DNA from: Acidobacteriota bacterium
Lineage (GTDB): Bacteria; Acidobacteriota; JAAYUB01
Assembly (NCBI GenBank): GCA_029565065.1
Contig: JAKQOW010000051.1
Coordinates: forward strand, 62,001-126,000
Reading direction: 5' to 3'
DNA: 64,000 bases
Each line of letters begins with the position of its first letter. The stretch's first letter is position 1. Shown piece by piece: positions 18,824-27,625 of this stretch. Under the pieces are notes generated by a model. It was not told the origin of the DNA and ran no database searches. It saw nothing but the letters and a program-made list of their open reading frames with translations. The position numbers were made by a program, and so were the translations under genes.

Positions 18824-20275
18824 TTATTTCCGCCAGAACATGGGCGTGAACAGGATCAGGACGGTATACAGCTCCAGGCGGCCGGCCAGCATAGCCAAAC
18901 TGAGCACCAGTTTCACCGCTCCGGGCAGATACGCATAGTTCTCCGCCGGTCCGATCGCGCCGAAACCGGGGCCGATGTTGCCCACCAGGGTCAGCGCGCA
19001 GGAGAACGATGTGACAATGTCCTGATCGGCCATGGCCATGACCAGGGTCACGCCGCCCAGCGTCAGCATATAGAGGAAGAAAAAGCCGGTCACGGCGTAG
19101 CCGATGTCCTTCCGGATGATCTGGTGGTTGACTTTCAGAGTGAAGACACCCCGGGGATGCAGCAGGTGTTTCATTTCGTGGAGACCCTGCTTGAACAGGA
19201 TCATGAGGCGGATCACCTTGATCCCGCCGCCGGTGGATCCGGAGCACCCGCCGACGAACATCAGCAGGAACAGAACGCCCTGGACCAGGACCGGCCACCC
19301 TTCATAATCAGCGGTCGCAAATCCGGTGGTGGTCATGATCGAAGCCGTCTGAAACGCCGCGTAGCGCAGGCTCGTGCCGAGCTGCGCGTAGGTGCCGCCA
19401 TGCAAGCTGGCGGTGGCCAGCAAGGTGGCCGCGGCGAAAATCGCGAGATACACCAGCAGTTCGCCGTTGCGAAACACGTCGCGGAACCGGCCGGTGAGCA
19501 GCCGATAGTGGAGAATGAAATTGGTGCCGGCCAGCAGCATGAACACGGTCACCACGCCGTCCACGAACGCGGAATTGAAATGCCCGACGCTGGCGTTCTT
19601 CGTGGAAAAACCGCCGGTGGCCATCGTGGCGAAGGTGTGCGTCAGCGCGTCGAACAGGTTCAAACCGCCGCACATCAACAGAATGGTTTCGACGATGGTG
19701 AAGACCGTGTAGATCAGCCAGATGATCTTGGCGGTTTCGGCGATGCGCGGTGTGATCTTGTCCACAGTGGGACCCGGAGCCTCGGCCTGGATCAGCTGCA
19801 GACCGCCCACCCCCAACAGCGGCAGGATAGCCACGGCGAGCACCACGATGCCCATTCCGCCCAGCCAGTGGGTGAAGGAGCGCCAGAACAAAATCGCGGC
19901 GGGCTGGCTTTCGACATCCGTGAGAATCGAGGCGCCGGTGGTGGTCAGGCCGGACATCGTCTCGAACACGGCATCGCTGAACGCGGGGATCGCTCCCGAC
20001 ACCATGAACGGAATTGCGCCGAACAGGGCGGTTGCCAGCCAGCCGCCGGTCACCAGGAGGAAACTGCTGCGGGTGGACAGAAAATCGCGTTTCTCGCGCC
20101 GCAGCCCGATGATCGCCGGCAGGCACCCGCCGATCCCCAATCCCATCGTCACGCCGAAGGCCCAGGTGCTGCGGGCGTCCCCGTGGAACAGGGCCACCGC
20201 CAGCGGCAAGGCCATGCAACCGGCAACGAGGAGAACGATGAATGCGATGAGGCGGACGACTTGGCGGATGTTCAT
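18824..20275 (-). CDS. trkH: Potassium uptake protein TrkH
   Basis: A 483-residue inner-membrane ion-translocating subunit of the Trk/Ktr K+ uptake system, with about ten hydrophobic segments and the selectivity-filter repeats, for example TTTGAS, ATGGFST and STGGGIK. It works with the cytoplasmic TrkA gating ring encoded directly upstream; its ATG overlaps the trkA stop in an ATGA. The 3' end is followed within 30 bases by the trp promoter without an evident terminator between. Confidence 0.93.
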   Translation of the reverse strand: MNIRQVVRLIAFIVLLVAGCMALPLAVALFHGDARSTWAFGVTMGLGIGGCLPAIIGLRREKRDFLSTRSSFLLVTGGWLATALFGAIPFMVSGAIPAFSDAVFETMSGLTTTGASILTDVESQPAAILFWRSFTHWLGGMGIVVLAVAILPLLGVGGLQLIQAEAPGPTVDKITPRIAETAKIIWLIYTVFTIVETILLMCGGLNLFDALTHTFATMATGGFSTKNASVGHFNSAFVDGVVTVFMLLAGTNFILHYRLLTGRFRDVFRNGELLVYLAIFAAATLLATASLHGGTYAQLGTSLRYAAFQTASIMTTTGFATADYEGWPVLVQGVLFLLMFVGGCSGSTGGGIKVIRLMILFKQGLHEMKHLLHPRGVFTLKVNHQIIRKDIGYAVTGFFFLYMLTLGGVTLVMAMADQDIVTSFSCALTLVGNIGPGFGAIGPAENYAYLPGAVKLVLSLAMLAGRLELYTVLILFTPMFWRK

Positions 20276-21624
20276 GCTGAACCGGTGAAGAGCTGCTCGA
20301 TCTCGCCGCTGCTCGCCAGCAGGTTGATCACGATGATGTCGTCACCTGCCCGCAAGCAGAAATTGCCATCCGGGAGATGGTGCTGATTGTCCCGGACCAC
20401 CGACAGAATCAGGGAATTCGCGGGCATCGGCACGTCTTTGAGCGGCGACTGTAACACCGGGCAGTGCTCGTACAAAGTCATCTCAACCACCTCCGCCTGT
20501 CCGTTGGCGATGGTGTGCACGGATCGGAATTTGCCGCCGGTCAACAGGGACAGGATCGCATCCACCGCGCTCCCTTTGGGGCTCACCGTGGAATCAATCC
20601 CGACCCGGGTGGCGATCCTGACGTAGTTGGAATTGTGCACCAGGGCGATGGCCTGCTTGACGCCCAACGACTTGGCGTAGGCGGCCGAGAGCATGTTGAG
20701 CTCCTGGTTGCCGGTGGTGGTGATGATGAGCTCGTAGTTGTGAAGCTGCTCCTCGTCGAAGATCGACTCGTCGGTGATGTCCGAGTGGATGATGGTGACG
20801 TTGGCCAGTTCCTGGGACAGTTGCTTGCATTTGGCGTAGCTGCTCTCGATGATCTTGACGTGGCGCTTCCGCTGTTTGATCGACCGGGCGACCTGCCGTC
20901 CGATCCGGCCGCCCCCCACAATGATGACTTCTCTCAAATTGTCGATCACGGAATGGCCTGAACGCTCGAACAATTCTTCAAGCGTTTCCTTGTCGGCCAC
21001 GATCTGCAGCAGGTCGCCGGCGCGCAGGACCGTGTGCCCGGTGGGTATCAGCACTTCGTCGTCCCGAATGATGGCGGCCACGAGATAATCGCCGCCGTGC
21101 GCGGTCCGCATCTCCTGCAGCGACAGGGCGATAAACGGGGATTCGTCGGTCAGGGCGAGCGTGCGCATCTGAACGGCTTCGGATTTGAATAGGTACACGT
21201 CGCTGTACGCGCCTTCCCGCACCGTCCGGGCGATGGCCGCCGCCGCCTCCATTTCCGGATTGATGAGGTGGTTGATGCCCAGATCCGATGTGCCGAAACT
21301 CTTGCTTTTGAGATAGTCGGAATTGCCCACCCGCACGATTTTGCGAGGAACGTGAAACTCGCTGTGGGCCATGAGAGCGGTGACCAGGTTGACCTCGTCG
21401 GAATCGGTCACGCTGATGAAGCAATCGGCGGATGCCAGCCCGGCCTCCCGAAGAACCGACAACCGGTTGGCCTCATCGTTGATGACGATGCAGTCCAGGT
21501 GGTTGGCCACATGCTTGGCCACCTCCGCCTCCTTTTCGATCAGGACCACATCGTATTCCTTGGCGATGAGTTGGCTGGCCAGCTGGTACCCGACCCCGCC
21601 GGCACCGGCAATGACGATTTTCAT
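20272..21624 (-). CDS. trkA: Trk system NAD-binding regulatory protein TrkA
   Basis: A 450-residue peripheral membrane protein with two RCK modules. The first Rossmann fold opens at residue 1 (IVIAGAGGVG), the second near residue 230 (VIIVGGGRIG); each is followed by a TrkA_C ligand-binding domain. It binds NAD(H) or ATP and gates TrkH. The start at 21624 is forced by the Rossmann strand at the N-terminus. No clear ribosome-binding site precedes it, in line with the promoter lying almost on the start codon. Confidence 0.94.
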   Translation of the reverse strand: MKIVIAGAGGVGYQLASQLIAKEYDVVLIEKEAEVAKHVANHLDCIVINDEANRLSVLREAGLASADCFISVTDSDEVNLVTALMAHSEFHVPRKIVRVGNSDYLKSKSFGTSDLGINHLINPEMEAAAAIARTVREGAYSDVYLFKSEAVQMRTLALTDESPFIALSLQEMRTAHGGDYLVAAIIRDDEVLIPTGHTVLRAGDLLQIVADKETLEELFERSGHSVIDNLREVIIVGGGRIGRQVARSIKQRKRHVKIIESSYAKCKQLSQELANVTIIHSDITDESIFDEEQLHNYELIITTTGNQELNMLSAAYAKSLGVKQAIALVHNSNYVRIATRVGIDSTVSPKGSAVDAILSLLTGGKFRSVHTIANGQAEVVEMTLYEHCPVLQSPLKDVPMPANSLILSVVRDNQHHLPDGNFCLRAGDDIIVINLLASSGEIEQLFTGSA

Positions 21625-21634
21625 GATGGCTCAC

Positions 21635-21663
21635 ATTATCCCAGACTCGGTCCGCCCGTTCAA
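21635..21663 (-). promoter_or_regulatory. Candidate trkAH promoter, close to leaderless
   Basis: Minus-strand TTGAAC (21663-21658), 17 bases, GATAAT (21640-21635). The predicted start point falls about 3-5 bases before the trkA ATG at 21624, leaving no room for a ribosome-binding site. Confidence 0.45.
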
Positions 21664-21734
21664 CCACGGCGGCACGCATCGGTGTTATCGCCGACCGACA
21701 GCTCAAACAGGTTCCTCAACGAGGACAACACGCC

Positions 21735-22115
21735 ATGATTGAAACCAAGGAAATGCAACAACCCGCCGGCCCCTGGAGCAGCATCCAAGCGGTGATTTGG
21801 TTGGTGGGCCTGGCCGTTCTGGCCTGGCATGGTTGGTGGTGGCCGGGCATTCTGGTGTTGGTGGCGATCAGCGTGGTCTCCAAGCGGATGGTCGCGGCGA
21901 TGGCGCCGCCACCCCTCGCAGCGGAACCCGCTCCGGCCGCTCCAGTCCCGCCGATTGAGGCGATGTCGCCGGCACCTGCATATCGTCCGAATTTGCTGCC
22001 GGACACCTGCGCCCGCTGCGGCGGGCCCGTCGATGGTCAAAAAATCCGCTGGACCGGTCCCCAATCTGCCGTCTGTTCGTACTGCGGCGCCCGCTTGCTG
22101 CTCCGTGCGCATTAA
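21735..22115 (+). CDS. Small membrane protein with C-terminal zinc ribbon
   Basis: A 126-residue protein of unknown function. Residues 15-50 form a hydrophobic, Trp-rich hairpin or one to two membrane helices. A Pro/Ala-rich linker (about 57-85) leads to a C-terminal zinc-ribbon-like knuckle pair, CARCGGP and CSYCGA. It stands alone between trkA (divergent) and tRNA-Ser. The Cys pairs argue that the frame is real. A GAGGA stretch lies about 12 bases before the ATG, a little far. Confidence 0.6.
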   Translation: MIETKEMQQPAGPWSSIQAVIWLVGLAVLAWHGWWWPGILVLVAISVVSKRMVAAMAPPPLAAEPAPAAPVPPIEAMSPAPAYRPNLLPDTCARCGGPVDGQKIRWTGPQSAVCSYCGARLLLRAH

Positions 22116-22219
22116 CCAACAGCGAGATTGACCACGGTCTCTGCCGTCAGGCGGAGAGAAATCGTGCGGACTGCGGAGGCCGAGTCGTGCCTGCTCTGTA
22201 CAGCCTGTTTAAATAGGAT

Positions 22220-22309
22220 TGGCGGAGGAGGTAGGATTCGAACCCACGGTCCCCGTAAAGGGACAACGGTTTTCAAGACCGCCGCCATAGACCACTCGGC
22301 CACTCCTCC
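22220..22309 (-). tRNA. tRNA-Ser (anticodon UGA)
   Basis: The minus strand folds into a type II tRNA: acceptor GGAGGAG/CTCCTCC, discriminator G and encoded CCA (22222-22220), an anticodon loop CTTGAAA at 22277-22271 with TGA at its centre, a long variable arm (TCCCTTTACGGGGA) and the T-loop GGTTCGAATCC. The long variable arm and anticodon give serine, reading UCA and other UCN codons by wobble. Confidence 0.97.
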
Positions 22310-22353
22310 GCGGCAGGCGGGCCCGCGCAGCCGCGCGAACCGCGCCGCGGCCG

Positions 22354-22382
22354 ATTATACGGCCGGGCCGCCCCGGTTGCAA
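22354..22382 (-). promoter_or_regulatory. tRNA-Ser promoter
   Basis: Minus-strand TTGCAA (22382-22377), a 17-base G+C-rich spacer, and TATAAT (22359-22354), 44 bases before the mature tRNA 5' end. The A+T-rich -10 stands out in very G+C-rich surroundings. Confidence 0.72.
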
Positions 22383-22408
22383 GCCGTAGGTCCGCGCGGG
22401 ATTTGCGC

Positions 22409-23221
22409 TCAGACGTAGCGGCTCCGCAGAAGGTCGGCTGCGGACGCGTCGAGGGCCTCGATCCGCCGCACGTCCTCAAACCGTTCCAGCAGGTCTTCCG
22501 CCCGCAGCCGGCGCTTTTCCTCTGACCGGATGTCGTGAATGATCCGGCCGCGGTGCATCATGATCAGACGGTCGCCCAGATTGGCCGCCTGCTGCATGGA
22601 ATGGGTCACCATCAGAGTGGTGAGCCGGTCCCGGTCCACGATCTCCCGGGTCAGCCGGATCACCACCGCGGCCGTCTTGGGATCGAGCGCGGCGGTGTGC
22701 TCGTCGAGGAGCAGCAACCGGGGTTTCACCCAAGTCGCCATCAGCAAGGTCAGCGCCTGGCGCTGCCCGCCCGACAGGCTGCCGATCTCGTGATCCAGCC
22801 GGCCCTCCAAACCCATGTTCAACGACCGCACCTTCTGGACGAACAGGTCGCGGCGCCGGCGGGACAGCGCCCGCGCCAGGCCGAAGCGGCGGTCCCGGCG
22901 GGCTGCCAGCGTGAGGTTCTCGGCGATGGTCATGCCCGGCGCGGTGCCGGCGAACGGATTCTGGAAAACCCGGCCGATCCAGCGGGCGCGCCGATAGACC
23001 GGCCAGCCCGTGATGTCGGTCCCGTCGAGATCGATCCGGCCGCCATCCAGCGCAAATTCGCCGGCCAGCGCGCCGAGCAGCGTGCTTTTTCCCGAACCGT
23101 TGGTTCCCACCACGACGACGAATGCGCCGTCGTCGAATCCGAGAGTCACCCCGTCCAGTGCGCGCACCTCGTTGGGTGATCCGGCGTTGAACGTCTTGGT
23201 CAGACCGGTGGCTTTAAGCAT
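22409..23221 (-). CDS. ABC importer ATPase, TrpZ-like
   Basis: A 270-residue ATP-binding subunit. Walker A GTNGSGKST, signature LSGGQRQ, Walker B LLLLDEHTAALDP and the H-loop TH are intact; the DEHTAALDP form is typical of the ATPase of the TrpXYZ-type importers (COG1101). It would power uptake with the permease encoded just upstream. The ATG at 23221 overlaps the permease stop by 8 bases; a GTG four codons earlier is also possible. It is the last gene of a four-gene operon starting at 27474. Confidence 0.88.
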   Translation of the reverse strand: MLKATGLTKTFNAGSPNEVRALDGVTLGFDDGAFVVVVGTNGSGKSTLLGALAGEFALDGGRIDLDGTDITGWPVYRRARWIGRVFQNPFAGTAPGMTIAENLTLAARRDRRFGLARALSRRRRDLFVQKVRSLNMGLEGRLDHEIGSLSGGQRQALTLLMATWVKPRLLLLDEHTAALDPKTAAVVIRLTREIVDRDRLTTLMVTHSMQQAANLGDRLIMMHRGRIIHDIRSEEKRRLRAEDLLERFEDVRRIEALDASAADLLRSRYV

Positions 23222-24152
23222 GATCGGCGGCACCTCGCCTTCGGGTCAAGCGCTCCAGAAGGCCGGGCAGGCACAGCGCCACCAGCACGAACACCGCCGT
23301 AATCAGCTTCAGGTCGTTGGGCTCCATTCCCCAACGCAGGGCGATGGCCACCAGCAGACGGAAGAGGATCGATCCCATGACCACGCCGACCAACACCAGG
23401 CCCAGGCGGCGCGTCCGTACCAGCGCCTCGCCGATAATCACGCTGGCCAATCCCCAGACCAGCATGCCCAAACCCATCTGGACATCGGCGAATCCCTGGT
23501 ACTGGGCCAACAAGGCCCCGGATAAAGCCACCAGGCCGTTGGCGATCGCCACGCCGGCCAGCAGCATGTTCCGGGTGTCCGCCCCCAGAGCGCGGACCAT
23601 GACGGGGTTGTCGCCGGTGGCCCGCATAGCTGTCCCGAGGTCGGTGCGGAAAAACACGAACGCGAGCAGGAGCACTGCCACCACCACTCCCGCGCCCAAC
23701 ACCAGAGCCGCCACGTCCCGCAGGGCGACGGCCCAGCCCAGCACCATCACATTCTCCGGCGCGCCCAGGCGGTGTGCGGCAAACTCCTCGGCCAGCGTGA
23801 TCAGCGTCGGCGTCGACAGCAGGGGCACATTGCTCTTGCCCATGATCCGCAAGTTGACGGAGTACAGCGCGGTCATGACCAGGATACCGGCCAGCAGGCC
23901 ATGGACTCCTATTCGGGTGTGCAGCAGACCGGTCAGCATTCCGGCGGCGCATCCGGCGGCCGCGCCGGCCAAGGTCGCCCACAGCGGATGGATATCCGCC
24001 GTCAGGAGGACGGCAGCCACCGCCGCCCCCAGGGCGAAGGAACCGTCGGTGGTGAGGTCGCAAAAATCGAACAGCCGAAACGTGATGTACACACCCAGCA
24101 CCATCAAGGCAAGAAAAAACCCGATGGTGGCTGCGCTGATGAGCAGGCTCAT
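23214..24152 (-). CDS. ABC importer permease, TrpY-like
   Basis: A 312-residue inner-membrane protein with about nine hydrophobic helices. The segment FRLFDFCDLTTDGSFALGAA is the conserved early motif of the COG4120 permeases that pair with PF04392-type binding proteins. Its ATG overlaps the stop of the STAS gene (ATGA). Substrate inferred only from family and neighbours: aromatic amino acid, most likely tryptophan. Confidence 0.88.
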   Translation of the reverse strand: MSLLISAATIGFFLALMVLGVYITFRLFDFCDLTTDGSFALGAAVAAVLLTADIHPLWATLAGAAAGCAAGMLTGLLHTRIGVHGLLAGILVMTALYSVNLRIMGKSNVPLLSTPTLITLAEEFAAHRLGAPENVMVLGWAVALRDVAALVLGAGVVVAVLLLAFVFFRTDLGTAMRATGDNPVMVRALGADTRNMLLAGVAIANGLVALSGALLAQYQGFADVQMGLGMLVWGLASVIIGEALVRTRRLGLVLVGVVMGSILFRLLVAIALRWGMEPNDLKLITAVFVLVALCLPGLLERLTRRRGAADHA

Positions 24153-25402
24153 GGCGCACCGACTCCCGCATCGACGTCCAGGGCCCCTGCCCAGATCACG
24201 CCGCGCATGAAGAGACTGTCGCCGATGCCGACAATCTCGCGATGGTCTCTCACCAAGTGGAGCAGTTCGAGCACACGTTCCTCCTCAAACAGCTCCCGGA
24301 CCGTGTTTCCCAGATCGAGGCGACCGCGGGGCAACGCACGGAAGCTGAACACCGCCGCATGGCAGTGGGCCTGGATGTCCGGATCCGCCGCCGGCCGAAG
24401 GAACGCCGCCAGCGGTTCGGGTGGGTCGGCTGCCGCCACTCCCGCCACCAGGGTGAGATGGCGCGCGTGTTCCCGCTCGGGCGTGAAAGTCAACCAGTCG
24501 CGGACAGCCGGGTACCCAAACACACACTCCGGACAGGAGTCCTGCACCGGTGACCGCCTCAACGCGGTCCCCACCAAACCGGCGGTGTCGGCGAGCATCA
24601 CCAAAGCCGCCGCCGGCTCACCCAGGATGTCTAGGACGGCGGTCAGCACTTCACCGAGGGTCACCGCCCCGGCCGGTCCCGCTGCCTGAAACCGGACAAA
24701 GTGATCAAGCCCGCCATCGACCGCCAGGGCATAGAGGGCCACCACTTCAGGAACGAGGCCGCCGCGCGCCAGCATGAAATCGGGTACGCCCGATCCGTCG
24801 GTGGGGCGGCAAACCGCCACGCCCCCGGTGGCCATAAATTCGCCAAAACGGGCATGGCACTCCGGGTATCCGGGCCCGAATGCTCCGAGTCCGACGGCCA
24901 GGGTTTCCATCGGCAGAGACAGACGCACCGCCGCGTCGGGGCCATAGCCTCCCCGCGCCAGCCGGGCCGGATCTCCCACCCGCCGGCACCTCACGCGCCG
25001 GAGGGTTTCCGGCCCGTGGATTTCACACGCCAGCGGTCCCACCGTACGGAATCGCGACGCCACCAGCGCTTCCGAACCGCCCGACCCTTCGCCGCCCGGA
25101 AAATCCGAAGCCAACATCGCCCACAGCCCGCTGATCTGCAGGAGCTTGGCGACTGGTTCCGACGCCGCCCGGACGCCGAACGACCCGCCACAGCCCTTCA
25201 AGCGGTTATGAAACCGGACCAGTAGACCGATGCCGGCCGAGCTGATGAAATCCACGCCGCTCAAATCCACCCGCACCTGGTACTCGCCGGCGCGGACCGC
25301 TTCGTCCAGATCCGATTCGAGCTGGCCTGCGCGGTAGGCATCGAAGCGGCCGCTGATCCGGAATTCAAGACCATCGGAATGGCGCACCCGCCGGATTTCC
25401 AT
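24149..25402 (-). CDS. STAS-domain protein inside the ABC importer operon
   Basis: A 417-residue soluble protein. Residues 1-105 are a STAS (anti-anti-sigma-like) domain with LSGVDFISSAGIG; the Ser at 54 or 55 sits where SpoIIAA-type proteins are phosphorylated. Residues 120-417 are a domain I do not recognise, mixed alpha/beta, with Cys residues in DSCPECVFG and a conserved-looking end IVGIGDSLFMRGVIWAG. Its ATG shares one base with the stop of the binding-protein gene, and its stop overlaps the permease start, so it is co-translated with the transporter. A cytoplasmic regulator of the transporter is inference. Neither an anti-sigma kinase nor a phosphatase is nearby. Confidence 0.82.
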   Translation of the reverse strand: MEIRRVRHSDGLEFRISGRFDAYRAGQLESDLDEAVRAGEYQVRVDLSGVDFISSAGIGLLVRFHNRLKGCGGSFGVRAASEPVAKLLQISGLWAMLASDFPGGEGSGGSEALVASRFRTVGPLACEIHGPETLRRVRCRRVGDPARLARGGYGPDAAVRLSLPMETLAVGLGAFGPGYPECHARFGEFMATGGVAVCRPTDGSGVPDFMLARGGLVPEVVALYALAVDGGLDHFVRFQAAGPAGAVTLGEVLTAVLDILGEPAAALVMLADTAGLVGTALRRSPVQDSCPECVFGYPAVRDWLTFTPEREHARHLTLVAGVAAADPPEPLAAFLRPAADPDIQAHCHAAVFSFRALPRGRLDLGNTVRELFEEERVLELLHLVRDHREIVGIGDSLFMRGVIWAGALDVDAGVGAP

Positions 25403-27474
25403 TACTGCCTCACCACCCGGTCGGCTCGCTGGAGCAGGGCGGGCGGAATGGCCAGCCCGCACCGGGCCGCATTCGGCAGGTGCACGAGGATCCGGGTCCG
25501 GCTCACCACTTCGATGGGTATCGCGGCCGGCGCTTCCCCGCGCATGATCCGGACAGCGAGCCGGGCCATGTCACGCCCGGCCTGCCGGTAGTCCCGCGTC
25601 ACTCCGACCGCCGCGGCGCCTTGCTCCACCGGTGTGGACGTGAAGGCAAACAGCGGCGTCCGCGATTCTTTGGCCACCCGGCTCACGCCGGCGAAGGCAA
25701 TTTCCAGCAAGTTGCTGGTCACCGGACAGAGGGCGTCCACGTTCCGATCGACCACTGAACGGGCCGCATCCAGCACCTCGGTGCCCGCCGATACGCCCGC
25801 CGGTTCCAGCGTCATGCCGAGCCGTCGCAACTCCGCCTCAAATGCGTTCTTGTTGTAAATGGAATTGTCCTCGTTCGTCACAAACAGCGTGCCGATCCGC
25901 CGGGCTCCCGGCAGACACTCCCGGATGACCCGGGCCATACCTTCGTAATCGGATCGGGTGCTGATCCCGGTGAGGTTGGGCAGATGGTCGGTGAAACTGC
26001 GGCCCGCCCCCGCGCGCACGGGATCGGCCACCACGCTGAAGACGATGGGCAGGCGGCGCTCCTTCTTGACCAGCGTCTGCAGCGTCGGGGTGGAGTGGGC
26101 GAGCAGCAGGTCGGCGCCGTCGGTCACGGCTGCGTCGACCAGGGCGATCAGCGTGGACAAGTCGCCCTGCGCACAATGCCGGCGCAGGGTGTAGTCGCGC
26201 CCCTCCACCAGCCCCATCTGCCCGAAGGCCTCCCGGCAGCCGGCCTCCGAGTCGGCCGCGATGGGCGACTCATTGTAGTTGAGCAGGTGCAACCGCCAGC
26301 ACCGCCCGCCCACGGCCCTGCCGGCCCGGCGGTCGTCCGCTGCCGTTGTCACACTCTCGGGATCCCGCAGCGTCCGCAACACGGATGGATCCGGATCCGG
26401 CCGGACGTGCGCCCCGGCATCGTCGACGATCAGCGACGCAGCCGCCATCACGTCGGGAGCGATCTGCCAGTTCCCGCCCAGGGTCGCCAACACCGACCGG
26501 TTCACGCTGAGCTGGGGGGGCACCACGTTTTCAATAGGCACCTCGGCCGGCGCCAGCCCGTTCAACACCCGGCCCGCCAGTCGGCCCACCTCGCGCCCGA
26601 CCACGGCGTAGTCGGCGCCGAGGCCGAACAACGCCCCCACCTTCACATGATCCGGGGTGTTGACGAACACGGGAACGCGGGCCCGGGACGCCGCGGTGAC
26701 GATTTCACCGATGGCGGTTTCCACGGTATTGTCCCCGCCGACCCAGATGGCCTCCACGCCCCGGGCCGTCAGTGACACGGCGGCCTCATGAACGCCGGCG
26801 GAGTTGTCCACGGGCGCCTCCAACAGGGTAATCCCCTGTTCCGCGGCGATTTTCCGGGCAATCCGCGTGCAGGCTTCGGAGCATTTTTCCGCCGGGCACC
26901 ACACCGCTCCCACGGTGCGCAGCCGGGGATGGATCCGTCTGGCCAGACGGAAGATCTCGCGGACCGGCTGGAATGTGCCGATGCCGACCAGGTGGCGGGG
27001 ATGATCCAGCGCGTCCCGGGTACCGATGCCCACGCCCGCCCCGACAGGATCCGTGACCACCCCGAACACGTGGGGGACGCGGCCGTCGCGGTTGGCCGCC
27101 GCCAGTGTTTGCAGTGCGGGGGTTGTCAGGGTGATCGCCAAGTCGAAACCGCCGTGGACGATCCCGTGGGCGATCGTGCCGGCGGTGGGCAGATCATTTT
27201 CGGCATTGAACAACTGCAACGTCAGCGACCGGCCGCTTACAAACCCTTCGTCGGCCAGGCCGGCCAGCACCCCGTCTCGGCTCAGATCCACACCGGTCCG
27301 GCTGGAGATCTGGAAGATGGCGACGCGCGGGATATCGCCGCGTATTCGTTGCCGGTTCGGCCAGTCCGAGACGAGCAGCACCCCGGCGGCCGCGGCGATG
27401 AGACCGAATCCCAGCGCCAGCCGTCGGAGGGCATAGGCGGCGGCCGATCCCTGCCCAGGGTTCTGACGCGCCAT
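25402..27474 (-). CDS. ABC importer binding protein with two tandem PF04392-type domains, TrpX-like
   Basis: A 690-residue protein. An N-terminal helix (about 17-37) is either an uncleaved anchor or a signal sequence. Two copies of the ABC_sub_bind fold follow. The first (about 50-330) has RVAIFQIS, VVTDPVGAGVG and NTPDHVKVGALFGLGADY; the second (about 395-670) has VVADPVRAGAG and FTSTPVEQGAAAVGVTRDY. Normal members are about 320 residues with one domain. The family includes TrpX, which binds tryptophan. The ATG at 27474 follows GGTGAG; a start 19 codons upstream is possible. Confidence 0.85.
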   Translation of the reverse strand: MARQNPGQGSAAAYALRRLALGFGLIAAAAGVLLVSDWPNRQRIRGDIPRVAIFQISSRTGVDLSRDGVLAGLADEGFVSGRSLTLQLFNAENDLPTAGTIAHGIVHGGFDLAITLTTPALQTLAAANRDGRVPHVFGVVTDPVGAGVGIGTRDALDHPRHLVGIGTFQPVREIFRLARRIHPRLRTVGAVWCPAEKCSEACTRIARKIAAEQGITLLEAPVDNSAGVHEAAVSLTARGVEAIWVGGDNTVETAIGEIVTAASRARVPVFVNTPDHVKVGALFGLGADYAVVGREVGRLAGRVLNGLAPAEVPIENVVPPQLSVNRSVLATLGGNWQIAPDVMAAASLIVDDAGAHVRPDPDPSVLRTLRDPESVTTAADDRRAGRAVGGRCWRLHLLNYNESPIAADSEAGCREAFGQMGLVEGRDYTLRRHCAQGDLSTLIALVDAAVTDGADLLLAHSTPTLQTLVKKERRLPIVFSVVADPVRAGAGRSFTDHLPNLTGISTRSDYEGMARVIRECLPGARRIGTLFVTNEDNSIYNKNAFEAELRRLGMTLEPAGVSAGTEVLDAARSVVDRNVDALCPVTSNLLEIAFAGVSRVAKESRTPLFAFTSTPVEQGAAAVGVTRDYRQAGRDMARLAVRIMRGEAPAAIPIEVVSRTRILVHLPNAARCGLAIPPALLQRADRVVRQ

Positions 27475-27506
27475 GTTCTCACCCGTTCGTTGATTCAGCC
27501 GGTCTG

Positions 27507-27535
27507 ATTGTACATTCTCCGCACTGACCAATCAA
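27507..27535 (-). promoter_or_regulatory. Promoter of the TrpXYZ-like operon
   Basis: Minus-strand TTGATT (27535-27530), 17 bases, TACAAT (27512-27507). The start codon at 27474 is 33 bases beyond the -10. It lies back to back with the trpS promoter; the two -35 boxes are 29 bases apart. Confidence 0.65.
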
Positions 27536-27564
27536 CCGCCGGCCGCGGGGCGGGCGGGAAAGCT

Positions 27565-27593
27565 TTGACAACGGGTGTGAAATTGCCTATCTT
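27565..27593 (+). promoter_or_regulatory. trpS promoter
   Basis: TTGACA (27565-27570), 17 bases, TATCTT (27588-27593). The predicted leader is only about 25 bases and holds the GGAGGG ribosome-binding site, so a T-box or attenuator cannot fit before trpS. Confidence 0.72.
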
Positions 27594-27625
27594 GGGGGCT
27601 TGAATTCCCGCCGGAGGGAACGCGA

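Noticed and set aside
18335..20386. Long plus-strand frame (683 codons) over aroF, the trp leader and trkH
   Set aside because: Antisense shadow; composition is Gln/His/Asp-rich low-complexity and it crosses the promoter and attenuator of the supraoperon.
27594..27625. T-box riboswitch before trpS
   Set aside because: The leader predicted from the promoter is about 25-30 bases, far too short, and no T-box consensus is present.
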